Origin: Dongia_A sp044226685 | Lineage (GTDB): Bacteria; Pseudomonadota; Alphaproteobacteria; Dongiales; Dongiaceae | DNA: 44,264 nucleotides | Assembly: GCA_044226685.1 (NCBI GenBank) | Contig: JBGAGP010000019.1 | Coordinates: 1-44,264, forward strand | Direction of reading: 5' to 3' | Shown here: positions 24,918 to 33,339 of the stretch, piece after piece | Position numbering within the stretch: the stretch's first letter is position 1 | Layout: the number at the start of each line of letters is the position of its first letter | Made by a program: the position numbers and the translations under genes | Notes under the pieces: generated by a model | What the model was told of the DNA's origin: nothing | Seen by the model: the letters and a program-made list of their open reading frames with translations, nothing else | Database searches by the model: none

Positions 24918-27900
24918 AACTGCCCTTCGCCATCCCGGTCCCTGGGCGCCACCAGGTCGGCGGCGCGCCCGAAGGCGCCGATGCCCTGCTGATCGCGGCC
25001 GTGGCGGCGAGCACGCCGGGCGGGGTGCTGCACATCGCGCGCGACGAACTGCACATGGTGCGCATGACGGAGATGCTGCGCTTCGTGGCGCCGGACCTGA
25101 CCGTCATCGAACTCCCGGCCTGGGACTGCCTGCCCTATGACCGCGCCTCGCCGCATCGCGACATCCTGGCGCGCCGCATCGACGCGCTGACCCGTCTCGC
25201 CGCGCTGCCGGAGGATGCGCGGGGCAAGCTGGTCGTGGTCACCACCGTCTCCGCCATCCTGCAGCGCGTGCCCGAGCCGGCCAGCTTCGCCCTCGCCGGG
25301 CTGGTCATCAAGCGCGGCGGGCAGCTGGAGCAGAGCCGCCTGATCGACTACCTGGTCGGCAAGGGCTATGCCCGCAGCGGCACGGTGGGCGAGGCGGGCG
25401 AGTTCGCGGTGCGCGGCGGCATCGTCGATCTGTTCCCGCCGGGAACCCAGATGCCCTTGCGCGTCGATTTCTTCGGCGACGAGGTCGAGGATCTGCGCCT
25501 GTTCGATCCGCTGTCGCAGCGCAGCCTGGGCAAGGTCGAGGAATTCGCGCTGAAGCCGATCAACGAGATCGAGCTGACGCCGGAAGCCATCGAGCGCTTC
25601 CGCACCAACTACCGCAGCGAGTTCGGCACCTCCGGCGCCGACGATCCGCTCTACGAGGCGATCAGCGCCGGGCGGCAATATCCGGGCATGGAGCATTGGC
25701 TGCCGCTGTTCGGCACCGAGCTGGTCTCTTTCGCCGACTACCTGCCGCGCGCCATCGTCACGCTGGACCACCAGGGCGACGAGGCGGCCAAGGCGCGCTA
25801 CGAGACCATCGTCGATTTCTACCAGGCGCGACGCGACCTGCAGGCGGCCGACCGCGAGAGCGGCGCCGCAATCTACCGGCCGCTACCGGTCGGGCGCATG
25901 TACCTGACCGAGAATGCCTGGCGCAATCTGCTCGACAAGCGGGTGACCCTGGCGCTGCATCCGTTCCAGGCGCCGGACGAAGGCGGCTGGCTCAACGGGA
26001 TCGGCCGCTTCGGCAAAGGCTTTGCCGAGGCGCGCGCCAATCCGGATATCAACCTCTACGAAGCCGTCGCCAGGCTGGCGCGCGAGGAACAGGGCCAGGG
26101 CCGCCGCGTGATGCTGGCCGCCGGATCGCCCGGTGCCCTGGAGCGTCTTGGGCACCTGCTGGGCGAGCACGGGCTCGGCCAGCAGCAGTCGGTCGAGAAC
26201 TGGACCGATTTCGCCGCCTTGCCGGTGGCGACCCTTGGCCGGGCCATCCTGCCGCTCGAGAGCGGATTCGCCACCGACACGGCGCTGGTGCTGACCGAGC
26301 AGGACATCCTCGGCGACCGCCTGATCCGCACCGTGGCGAAGAAGAAGCGCGCCGACGCCTTCCTGGCCGAGCTCGCCAACTTCAATGCCGGCGACTACGT
26401 GGTCCATGTCGATCACGGCATCGGCCGCTACGAGGGGCTGGTGGCGCTCGATGTCGGCGGCGCGCCGCATGACTGCCTGCGCGTGGTCTATGACGGCAAC
26501 GACAAGCTGTTCGTGCCGGTCGAGAACATCGACGTGCTCAGCCGCTATGGCGGCGAGGATGCCATCGTCGCCCTCGACAAGCTGGGCGGGGCCGCCTGGC
26601 AGGCGCGCAAGGCGCGGGTCAAGCAGCGCATCCGCGACATCGCCGAGCAGCTGATGAAGACGGCGGCCAAGCGGGTGGTCAAATCCGCCGACCCGCTGAT
26701 GGCGGGCGAGGGGCTGTTCGACGAGTTCTGCGCCCGCTTCCCCTATGCCGAGACCGAGGACCAGCAGCGCGCCATCGCCGAGGTGTTGACCGATCTCGGC
26801 AGCGGCAAGCCGATGGACCGGCTGGTGTGCGGCGATGTCGGCTTCGGCAAGACCGAGGTGGCGCTGCGCGCCGCCTTCGTCGCCGCCATGTCGGGCAAGC
26901 AGGTGGCGGTGGTGACGCCGACGACGCTGCTCTGCCGGCAGCACTTCAAGACCTTCAACGAGCGCTTCCACGGTTTCCCGGTCAAGGTACGGCAGATGTC
27001 GCGCCTGGTCACCAACAAGGAAATGACGGAGACCAAGGACGCGCTGAAGGCCGGCCGCGTCGACATCGTCATCGGCACCCATGCCTTGTTGTCCAAGAGC
27101 ATCGAGTTCGCCAATCTCGGCCTGCTGATCGTCGACGAGGAGCAGCATTTCGGCGTGGTGCAGAAGGAGCGGCTGAAGGAATTGCGCGGCGACGTGCATG
27201 TCCTGACGCTGACGGCGACGCCGATCCCGCGCACGCTCCAGCTCGCGCTCTCAGGCATCCGCGAAATGAGCCTGATCACCACGCCGCCGGTCGACCGGCT
27301 GGCGGTGCGCACTTTCGTGCTGCCCTACGACCCGGTGATCGTGCGCGAGGCGATCATGCGCGAGCATTTCCGCGGCGGGCAGATCTTCTACGTCTGCCCG
27401 CGGATCGAGGACATGGAGGCGCTGACCGCCCGCCTGCGCAGCCTGGTGCCGGAGATCAAGTTCGTCGCCGCCCATGGCCGCATGTCGGCAACGGCGCTGG
27501 AAAAGGCGATGACCGCCTTCTACGATGGCACCTATCAATTGCTGCTGGCGACCAACATCATCGAATCAGGTCTCGACATCCCGACCGCCAACACGATGAT
27601 CATCCATCGCGCCGATCTGTTCGGCTTGGCGCAGCTCTACCAGCTGCGCGGCCGCATCGGCCGGTCGAAGCTGCGCGGCTATGCGTACCTCACCACGCCG
27701 GCGGGCAAGGTGCTGACCGAGACGGCGCAGCGGCGTCTTGAGGTGATGCAGACCTTGGATCAACTGGGCGCCGGCTTCAGCCTGGCCAGCCACGATCTCG
27801 ACATCCGCGGCGCCGGCAACCTGCTGGGGGACGAGCAATCCGGCCATGTGCGCGAGGTCGGCGTCGAGCTCTACCAGCACCTGCTGGAGGAAGCGGTGCG

Positions 27901-28384
27901 CGAGGCGCGCGGCAGCGAGAAGGTCGCGGCGGCCGAGTGGCAGCCGCAGATCAATATCGGCATGCCGGTGCTGATGCCGGAGAACTACGTGCAGGACCTC
28001 AACGTCCGCCTCGGCCTCTACCGTCGCCTGGCGGAGCTGACCAGCGACCAGGAGATCGAGGCCTTCGCCGCCGAGCTGATCGACCGCTTCGGCCCGTTGC
28101 CGGTGGAGGCGGAGAACCTGTTGCAGGTGGTGGCGCTCAAGAATTTGTGCAAGTCGTCGGGCGTCGAGCGGCTGGAGATCGGGCCGAAGGGCGCCGTCAT
28201 CGCCTTCAAGGACAACCGCTTCGCCCGCCCGGACAAGCTGGTCGAGTTCATCACCAAGCGGCCGAACCTGGTGACGCTGCGCACCGATCACCGCCTGGTC
28301 TATCGCCAGGACTGGGCCGAGACCAAGGCGCGGCTGAACGGCGTCAAGAAGCTGATGCAGAACCTGGCAGCGATGGCGGCCTAG
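24911..28384 (+). CDS. mfd: Transcription-repair coupling factor Mfd
   Basis: 1157 residues, normal length. The order is: UvrB-like N-terminal module (residues 1-330), RNA-polymerase-interacting domain (GDYVVHVDHGIGRYEGLVAL near 495), then translocase motifs GDVGFGKTEVALRAAF (Walker A, near 640), VDEEQHFGV, TATPIPRTLQLALSGIR and QLRGRIGRS, and a C-terminal TRCF domain (FGPLPVEAENLL). Role: binds RNA polymerase stalled at DNA lesions, displaces it using ATP and recruits UvrA. GTG start at 24911 overlaps sdhE by 7 bases. The stop is shared: CTAG at 28381-28384 provides TAG for mfd and, on the other strand, TAG for the convergent sulfotransferase. Confidence 0.96.
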   Translation: MLKLPFAIPVPGRHQVGGAPEGADALLIAAVAASTPGGVLHIARDELHMVRMTEMLRFVAPDLTVIELPAWDCLPYDRASPHRDILARRIDALTRLAALPEDARGKLVVVTTVSAILQRVPEPASFALAGLVIKRGGQLEQSRLIDYLVGKGYARSGTVGEAGEFAVRGGIVDLFPPGTQMPLRVDFFGDEVEDLRLFDPLSQRSLGKVEEFALKPINEIELTPEAIERFRTNYRSEFGTSGADDPLYEAISAGRQYPGMEHWLPLFGTELVSFADYLPRAIVTLDHQGDEAAKARYETIVDFYQARRDLQAADRESGAAIYRPLPVGRMYLTENAWRNLLDKRVTLALHPFQAPDEGGWLNGIGRFGKGFAEARANPDINLYEAVARLAREEQGQGRRVMLAAGSPGALERLGHLLGEHGLGQQQSVENWTDFAALPVATLGRAILPLESGFATDTALVLTEQDILGDRLIRTVAKKKRADAFLAELANFNAGDYVVHVDHGIGRYEGLVALDVGGAPHDCLRVVYDGNDKLFVPVENIDVLSRYGGEDAIVALDKLGGAAWQARKARVKQRIRDIAEQLMKTAAKRVVKSADPLMAGEGLFDEFCARFPYAETEDQQRAIAEVLTDLGSGKPMDRLVCGDVGFGKTEVALRAAFVAAMSGKQVAVVTPTTLLCRQHFKTFNERFHGFPVKVRQMSRLVTNKEMTETKDALKAGRVDIVIGTHALLSKSIEFANLGLLIVDEEQHFGVVQKERLKELRGDVHVLTLTATPIPRTLQLALSGIREMSLITTPPVDRLAVRTFVLPYDPVIVREAIMREHFRGGQIFYVCPRIEDMEALTARLRSLVPEIKFVAAHGRMSATALEKAMTAFYDGTYQLLLATNIIESGLDIPTANTMIIHRADLFGLAQLYQLRGRIGRSKLRGYAYLTTPAGKVLTETAQRRLEVMQTLDQLGAGFSLASHDLDIRGAGNLLGDEQSGHVREVGVELYQHLLEEAVREARGSEKVAAAEWQPQINIGMPVLMPENYVQDLNVRLGLYRRLAELTSDQEIEAFAAELIDRFGPLPVEAENLLQVVALKNLCKSSGVERLEIGPKGAVIAFKDNRFARPDKLVEFITKRPNLVTLRTDHRLVYRQDWAETKARLNGVKKLMQNLAAMAA

Positions 28385-29190
28385 CTCTCGAGGTGGCAGA
28401 ACTCGCCGCCGGTATCGGCCAGGAAGCGCTGCCTCCAAAGGGCGGTTTCCCGGTCACGCTGCACCGTCACGCGAACCAGCGCGGGGTTGACCGGGATCGG
28501 TGCGAGGCTCATCAGCTCGGCCACCTGATCGACGGCGGCTTGCGGATCGCGCATGACGTCCTCGTAGGCGAGGGTCAGCGGCTGCACGCCGAATTCCCGC
28601 ATCACCTGGTCCCAGATCGCTTCCCGCGCCTGCAGGTCGCGGATGCAGGCCTTGATGTCCTCGACCTTGTAGACCGGCACGGCGTTCGCCTGTTTGGACG
28701 CCATGATCTGCCCGGTCTGCCGCACGCGCGACAGCGAGAGCGCCTGGCCGAGCAGGTCGCGCCGGTGCAGCCGTACGAACTCCAGCTGCGGCAGCGCGTG
28801 GAAGAGGTCGACCTTCCGGATCACGCGTGAATATTGCAGCGGCAGGATCTTCGCGGCGTAGATGCCGTTCGGCGTCGCGCCGGTCGAGCGGACCACATCG
28901 ATCTGCGCATAGCGGTCCCGAGGATATCCGGGGTCGCTGAATTTCCTCCGGGCGTGGGTGTTGAAGTATTCCTGCGGCTTGCCCAGTTGCCCGGTGCTGG
29001 CGAGGAGCTGGCACAGGTAGTTGCTGCCGCTCCTGGGCGTGGCGCAGATGACGTAGCCGCGATCGGCGAGGCGGGGCAGCAGGCCGAGCCGGCTGCCAAG
29101 AGCGAGGCCGAGATGCCGCGCCGATCGGCGCAGGCGCCGGAGCGGCCCCGCGGCACGCGGCGGTCGGTCTGCGCCTTTGGCTGCACTCAT
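28381..29190 (-). CDS. Stf0-type sulfotransferase
   Basis: 269 residues from ATG 29190, seven bases after the stop of the DsbA-like gene; the open frame extends further upstream but overlaps that gene. GYVICATPRSGSNYLCQLLASTG is the 5'-phosphosulfate-binding loop of PAPS-dependent sulfotransferases. RLHRRDLLGQALSLSRVRQTGQ is the 3'-phosphate-binding segment as seen in the Stf0 (trehalose 2-sulfotransferase) family. Role: sulfates a sugar or glycolipid acceptor using PAPS; the acceptor here is unknown. An N-terminal Arg/Leu-rich stretch (PLRRLRRSARHLGLALGSRLGLLPRL) may be a short membrane-associating helix. Probably one operon with the DsbA-like gene. Confidence 0.82.
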   Translation of the reverse strand: MSAAKGADRPPRAAGPLRRLRRSARHLGLALGSRLGLLPRLADRGYVICATPRSGSNYLCQLLASTGQLGKPQEYFNTHARRKFSDPGYPRDRYAQIDVVRSTGATPNGIYAAKILPLQYSRVIRKVDLFHALPQLEFVRLHRRDLLGQALSLSRVRQTGQIMASKQANAVPVYKVEDIKACIRDLQAREAIWDQVMREFGVQPLTLAYEDVMRDPQAAVDQVAELMSLAPIPVNPALVRVTVQRDRETALWRQRFLADTGGEFCHLES

Positions 29191-29197
29191 TTCTGGC

Positions 29198-29854
29198 TCA
29201 AGCAACGCCCGACAAGCTGCGCTGTGCGTCTTCCTCGCGCGCGAGGTCGAGCATGTTGAGCAGCGCTTCCGGCTCCTGCGCGCCGGACAGGCCGAAGCGG
29301 CCGTTGAAGACCATGAACGGCACGCCGTTGATGCCGATGCGCCGCGACTGCAAGTCCTCGTTGATGGCGAGGTCCATGCGGCTGCCATCGGTCATCGCCT
29401 CGTTGATGAGCCCGGCCGACATGCCGGCCTCGAAGGCGAGGGCGGAGAGCACGTCGGCGTCGCCGATATCGAGCCCTTGCGTGAAATAGGCGGCGAAGAT
29501 GAGGTCGAGCAGGTCGGATTGGCGGCCTTCCTCGGCGGCGGCATAGAGCAGGCGGTGCGAGCGCAGCGTGTTGGGCGTGCGCACGATGCGCTCGAAATCG
29601 AACTTGATGCCTTCCTGCGCGCCGACGCGGGCGACGGCGTCGTACAGGCGCTGCGCGCGGTCCAGGCTGCCGAACTTGGCGCCCATGTATTGCCGGCGGT
29701 CCATGCCGCCCGGCGGCAGGCCGGGATTGAGCTGGAACGCCCGCCAGCGCAAGGTCAGCCCGGGTTGCGGGCGCATGCGCAAGGCGCGCTCCAGCCGGCG
29801 CTTGCCGATATAGCACCAGGGGCAGACCGTGTCGGAGAAGATTTCCAGCTGCAT
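29198..29854 (-). CDS. FrnE/DsbA-family thiol oxidoreductase
   Basis: 218 residues from ATG 29854 (MQLEIFSDTVCPWCYIGKRRLERAL); a GTG at 29875 would add seven residues, but the family starts at the shorter form. The CPWC redox motif sits at residues 11-14 in a thioredoxin fold with the helical DsbA insertion, and the cis-Pro loop is GINGVPFMVFNG. There is no signal peptide, so unlike DsbA it is cytoplasmic, as FrnE-type proteins are. Role: dithiol/disulfide exchange on unknown partners, possibly under oxidative stress. It lies upstream of the sulfotransferase in the same direction. The antiporter ends 58 bp upstream. Confidence 0.88.
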   Translation of the reverse strand: MQLEIFSDTVCPWCYIGKRRLERALRMRPQPGLTLRWRAFQLNPGLPPGGMDRRQYMGAKFGSLDRAQRLYDAVARVGAQEGIKFDFERIVRTPNTLRSHRLLYAAAEEGRQSDLLDLIFAAYFTQGLDIGDADVLSALAFEAGMSAGLINEAMTDGSRMDLAINEDLQSRRIGINGVPFMVFNGRFGLSGAQEPEALLNMLDLAREEDAQRSLSGVA

Positions 29855-29912
29855 TGGAGCCGTGCCTTTCGCCACAAGTCTACGGCAGAGGCGGTCCGAT
29901 TGCCAGCCGGGC

Positions 29913-31562
29913 TTAGGAACCCGGTGATGCCTCGGATGGCCGCAGGGCCCTTTGCAGCGTCTCGGCCATGGTGTCGCCGATCGAGGCCGGCTCCGGCACT
30001 GTCAGATGCGCGCCGGCCGCGCGCAGCTCGGCGGCATGGTCCTCGTCATAGGCGCGGGTCAGGATCAGCGTCTCCGGCAGCACGTAGTGCACCAGGGCGA
30101 CCAGCTGCACAGCCTTCTCCGCGTCGTTGATGGCGATGACCAGGGCCTTGGCCTCGGCCAGGCCCAGCGCCTCGATGACCTCGATCCGTCCGGCATCGCC
30201 ATAGAAGACCGGCCGGCCTTGCCGGCGGGCGTGGTTGACGTTGTTGGGGTCGGTATCCGACGCCACCCAGCGGATGCCGGCCGTGTCCAGGCGCTCGGCG
30301 ACGGCGCGGCCGATGCGGCCGAAGCCGGCGATAATGACATGGTCGTGCACGTCGTCCGCCAGGCGGGGCAGCGAATCCGTCTCGATCTCCGTGCGCCGGG
30401 CGATGCCCGGGGCGAGGCGCCGGCCCAGCATCGCCAGGAACGGCGTCGCGATCATCGACAGCACGACGACGATGGTCAGTTCCTGCTGCAGCAGCGGCGA
30501 GACCAGCTTCTCCCGCCCGGCCAGCGCGAACAGCACGAAGGCGAACTCGCCGCCCTGGAACAGCAGCAGGGCGAGGCGCATGGCGCCGGCGACCGGCAGG
30601 AACAGACGCCAGGCCAGGACGAACACCACGGCGCCCTTGATGACGACGACGCCCAGCAGCAGCGCCAGGATCTCCGGCCCGTGCAGTGGCAGCAGGTCGG
30701 TGTCGAGCAGCATGCCGACGGTCATGAAGAAGAGGCCGAGCAGCAGGCCGCGGAACGGCTCGATCTCCGCCGCCACCTGGTGGCGATAGGCGGTGTCGGC
30801 CAGCAGCATGCCGGCGAGCAGGGCGCCGAAGGCCATCGACAATCCGGCGGCATGGGTGACGGCGGCGGCGGCCAGCACCAGCAGCAGGGTCAGGGCGGCG
30901 AAAATCTCCCGCGAGTGGCTGGCAGCGACGGCATTCATCAGCGGACGCAGCGCGATGCGCCCAATGCCGAGGATCAGCATGGTCACCGCCGCCGCCTTCA
31001 GGAGGCTGAAGCCGATCGCCTGCGACATCTCCAGCGGCGTGCCGCGCAAGGCGGGGATGAGCACCAGCAGCGGACCGACGGCGAGGTCCTGGGTCATGAG
31101 AATGCCGAGCGCGCCGCGCCCGAGCCGCGACGGCAGCTCGCGCCGTTCCGCCAGCAGCCGCAGCGCGATGGCGGTCGAGGAGAGCGAGAGCGCGGCCCCC
31201 AGCGCCACCGCGGTCGGACCGCTCATGCCCAGCAGCAGGCCGCCGCCGGCCAGCAGCGCGGTGGTGACCGCCATCTGCAGGCCGCCCAGGGCGAACATCG
31301 TCTTCGGCAGCTGGCGCAACCGCTCCACCGGCAGCTCGAGCCCCACGGTGAACATGAGGAAAACGATGCCGAGCTCGGCCAGGGCCTGCGGTGCGTGCAC
31401 GTCACGGATGACGTTCAGGATGGCCGGCCCGATGAGCAGCCCGGCGGCGAGGTAGCCGACGATGGAGCCGAGCTTCACGCGTTCGGCCAGGGACGCGCCG
31501 ATGACGGCGGCGGTCAGGATGACCAGGGTGTCGAGGAAGATCGCGACGTATTGGCCGTTCAT
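29913..31562 (-). CDS. CPA2-family cation/proton antiporter with TrkA-N domain
   Basis: 549 residues. About 12-13 transmembrane helices form a Na+/H+-exchanger fold (ILTAAVIGASLAERVKLGSIVGYLAAGLLIGP, GIVFLMFTVGLELPVERLRQ, AAALSLSSTAIALRLLAE, LFQGGEFAFVLFALAG). A cytoplasmic RCK/TrkA-N domain follows, with the dinucleotide-binding loop IIAGFGRIGRAVAERL and the acidic WVASDTDPNNV. There is no TrkA-C domain. It resembles KefB/KefC potassium efflux systems; ion choice cannot be read with certainty. Kef-type channels are gated by glutathione adducts, and the neighbouring thiol oxidoreductase makes a redox link possible, though this is only context. ATG 31562 has TCTCC-complementary GGAGATAA just upstream on its strand, a good ribosome-binding site. 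Confidence 0.9.
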   Translation of the reverse strand: MNGQYVAIFLDTLVILTAAVIGASLAERVKLGSIVGYLAAGLLIGPAILNVIRDVHAPQALAELGIVFLMFTVGLELPVERLRQLPKTMFALGGLQMAVTTALLAGGGLLLGMSGPTAVALGAALSLSSTAIALRLLAERRELPSRLGRGALGILMTQDLAVGPLLVLIPALRGTPLEMSQAIGFSLLKAAAVTMLILGIGRIALRPLMNAVAASHSREIFAALTLLLVLAAAAVTHAAGLSMAFGALLAGMLLADTAYRHQVAAEIEPFRGLLLGLFFMTVGMLLDTDLLPLHGPEILALLLGVVVIKGAVVFVLAWRLFLPVAGAMRLALLLFQGGEFAFVLFALAGREKLVSPLLQQELTIVVVLSMIATPFLAMLGRRLAPGIARRTEIETDSLPRLADDVHDHVIIAGFGRIGRAVAERLDTAGIRWVASDTDPNNVNHARRQGRPVFYGDAGRIEVIEALGLAEAKALVIAINDAEKAVQLVALVHYVLPETLILTRAYDEDHAAELRAAGAHLTVPEPASIGDTMAETLQRALRPSEASPGS

Positions 31563-31841
31563 TTATCTCCTTGCGCTCCGGCGTCCCGCACAACACCGCA
31601 GACTTGCGAAATGACTATGCCCGGGCGGCGCAGTCCAGGCGAAGGCAATTGTGACGACGGTTTCTTCGATGGGCGCAGCACACGATAATGTGCATAGGCC
31701 GATTTTCCATCCACATGTACGAATGCTTATAGGGAACGCACAAGGCGGCCAACCCATTATACTGCCGAGTTCCCGACCACCGGTCGCCGCCGCGCGGGTT
31801 CCGCCGCCGGCCTTTCCCGTCCACTACGAAAGCTGCAGACA

Positions 31842-32222
31842 TTGACGACGACGCCCAGCCCCTTCAGCGGAAAATGCGTTCTCGTGGTTGAAGACGAGGT
31901 GCTGATCGCCCTGGAGATCGCTGCCATCCTCGAAGAAGCGGGGGCGGAGGTGATCGGTCCGGCGAACACCATCGAACAAGCGCATGCGCTCCTGGCGCAA
32001 AGGCCGTCTGGACTGCACGCCGCCCTTCTCGATCTGAACGTGGCCGGAGCCTCGGTCGACAGCGTGATCCAGACGCTTCAGGAGCGTGGCGTCCCTTTTG
32101 CCTGCATGACCGGCTATACTTCGGGCGACGCGCCCGGACTTGACGCCAGCGTGCCGGTGATCCGCAAGCCGTTCCCGCCCGAGCAGATTTTGACGACGGT
32201 CAAGTCGCTGCTGGCCCCCTGA
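31842..32222 (+). CDS. Single-domain response regulator (receiver only)
   Basis: 126 residues: a complete CheY-like receiver with acidic pair E17/D18 (VLVVEDEVLIA), phospho-acceptor D64 (ALLDLNVAG), threonine in CMTGYTSG and lysine in VIRKPFPPE. No output domain follows, so it must act by protein contact or as a phosphate sink. No histidine kinase lies in the window. The proposed start is TTG 31842; no ATG or GTG lies between it and the first beta strand, so an unusual start is likely. The 279-bp region upstream (31563-31841) holds no gene I can support. Confidence 0.85.
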   Translation: MTTTPSPFSGKCVLVVEDEVLIALEIAAILEEAGAEVIGPANTIEQAHALLAQRPSGLHAALLDLNVAGASVDSVIQTLQERGVPFACMTGYTSGDAPGLDASVPVIRKPFPPEQILTTVKSLLAP

Positions 32223-32253
32223 GGCTCAATCTGACACCCATCGTGAGGCTCAA
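32220..32253. repeat. Pair of 10-bp direct repeats
   Basis: TGAGGCTCAA occurs at 32220-32229 and 32244-32253 in the 39-bp gap between the convergent response regulator and PAS gene; the first copy contains the stop of the regulator. Each unit is itself nearly palindromic (TGAG..CTCA). Significance is unclear. Confidence 0.5.
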
Positions 32254-32261
32254 CGCGGAGC

Positions 32262-32771
32262 TCAGCGCTTTGTCGCGCCGTCGCGCGCGCGCCACTCGAC
32301 CAGGTCGGTCAAGGTCGAGGCGAGATCGCCGTAATCCTCGATGGCCAGGAATTGGGCGATGTCGCGGCCGCCCTTGCGCAGCGGGAACAGCGCGTATTCA
32401 TGGGCGAAGAGCCCGCCGGCGGTCGTCGTGCACTCGCTCACTCCCAGAACCGGCGCGCGCCGGTCGTAGGACAGGCGATAGAGGTCCTGCCACGGGGCCT
32501 CGGGCTCCGTCGGCATCATCTCATCGAGATAGCGGCCGATGATGTTGAAGCCCGTGGCTTCCACGACCCTGGCCCCCGCCAGGCGGTAGCGGATTCGGAA
32601 GGGCTCCGGTTCGACGTCGCAGAGCAGGATATTGGGCAATACGTCCTTGAACGCGGCGGGATCGAAATCGGCGCGGTCCGGCACGTCGCCGTGCCGATGC
32701 GCGATCCACCATTCGTGGAGGCGGCGCACCATGGGCGATTTGACCTGTTCGATGCCGCTATAGATGCCCAC
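32262..32771 (-). CDS. PAS_5-family protein, paralog 2
   Basis: 169 residues from a GTG at 32771 (VGIYSGIEQVKSPMVRRLHEWWIAHR). The open frame reaches 33035 but would overlap the Mpo1-like gene antisense-free end with non-coding-looking sequence, and the chosen length equals its paralogs. The core FDPAAFKDVLPNILLCDVEPEPFRIRYRLAGARVVEATGFNIIGRYLDE aligns with the proteins at 15.8 and 34.2 kb. It is a predicted soluble PAS-fold sensor module lacking an output domain. It is convergent with the response regulator (39 bp), which makes a signalling partnership conceivable but unproven. The start is uncertain; ATG at MVRRLHEWW is an alternative. Confidence 0.75.
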   Translation of the reverse strand: MGIYSGIEQVKSPMVRRLHEWWIAHRHGDVPDRADFDPAAFKDVLPNILLCDVEPEPFRIRYRLAGARVVEATGFNIIGRYLDEMMPTEPEAPWQDLYRLSYDRRAPVLGVSECTTTAGGLFAHEYALFPLRKGGRDIAQFLAIEDYGDLASTLTDLVEWRARDGATKR

Positions 32772-32862
32772 GTATCGCCGCAACCCGATGCATTGGGGGG
32801 AAACGTGCGGATGATGGGATGGGAACGTTAACTGGACGTGAAGGTGCCGGTCGCCGCCGATC

Positions 32863-33225
32863 CTATCGCCGGGCTGGTGCGGTCCCCTCGGGTGCGACAC
32901 CCGCGGGGCGGTCGATCGCATGGCTGCGCCGGAGTTCGGCGGCCAAGCCGCCGCGCAGCGCCAGCCAGCACATCCGCAGGTCGCCGATCGCGCCCCATAT
33001 GGGATTGAGTCGCACAAGCGAGGCCCGGCCTTCAATCAGGCGGTGCGACGCAACGGCGATCAGGTAACCGAGCCCGATGGCGGCAAGGGCGATCCAAGGC
33101 TGTCGGCTGAAGAGAGCCAGCGCGACGCCGCCCAGCCCAAGCGCAGTGGCCGCGTAATGGGCGATGCGGGTGCCGCGCCGCCGATGGGCACGCAGATAGG
33201 CCGGCCAGAACTCGCGGAAGGTCAT
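32863..33225 (-). CDS. Mpo1-like (DUF962) small membrane protein
   Basis: 120 residues from ATG 33225 (MTFREFWPAYLRAHRRRGTRIAHYAAT). A TTG at 33261 would add 12 residues but falls close to a strong hairpin. The H-x-x-x-GTR-x-x-HY motif at the N-terminus and EGRASLVRLNPIWGAIGDLRMC near the end are the DUF962/Mpo1-like signature. Two hydrophobic helices lie between (LGLGGVALALFS, IALAAIGLGYLIAVA). Yeast Mpo1 is an Fe2+-dependent dioxygenase of 2-hydroxy fatty acids; bacterial members are largely uncharacterised, so lipid alpha-oxidation is only a possibility. Inner-membrane location is likely. Confidence 0.78.
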   Translation of the reverse strand: MTFREFWPAYLRAHRRRGTRIAHYAATALGLGGVALALFSRQPWIALAAIGLGYLIAVASHRLIEGRASLVRLNPIWGAIGDLRMCWLALRGGLAAELRRSHAIDRPAGVAPEGTAPARR

Positions 33226-33272
33226 GCTCGGTGGCTCGTGGCTTGTGTCAAGCAGCGCCAAAGCGGCCTGCT

Positions 33273-33311
33273 CCCGAAAGGTTCCGCTCTGAACGAGCGG
33301 AACCCTTCGGG
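33273..33311 (-). terminator. Strong 17-bp stem-loop behind the ferritin-like gene
   Basis: Arms 33273-33289 and 33295-33311 are complementary over 17 bp with a single mismatch and a 5-base loop (TGAAC). It lies about 29 bp past the stop of the ferritin-like gene and upstream of the Mpo1-like gene, both minus strand. There is no T-tract after it, so it may be a terminator of the U-less kind or an mRNA 3'-end stabiliser. Confidence 0.6.
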
Positions 33312-33339
33312 CGGGTGGAATGACGAGCGATTCCGGCGC

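Larger units (their letters stand above)
20469..25884. repeat. Tandem repeat copy B, scrambled at left, clean at right
   Basis: Second unit of the direct repeat. The offset from copy A drifts from 5225 at its left end to 5432 at the PAS stop, 5443 at the PAS start, 5437 at the DUF502 start, 5422 at the recG stop and 5416 from the recG start onward. That means many insertions first, then single-base deletions, then none. Right of about 23.6 kb only substitutions separate the two copies. Confidence 0.85.

Noticed and set aside
31756..31792. TATAAT on the minus strand and GGAAC-type boxes suggestive of a stress-sigma promoter
   Set aside because: There is no matching -35 at proper spacing for TATAAT, and the GGAAC-N15-GTT spacing is short of the EcfG consensus; not strong enough to annotate.
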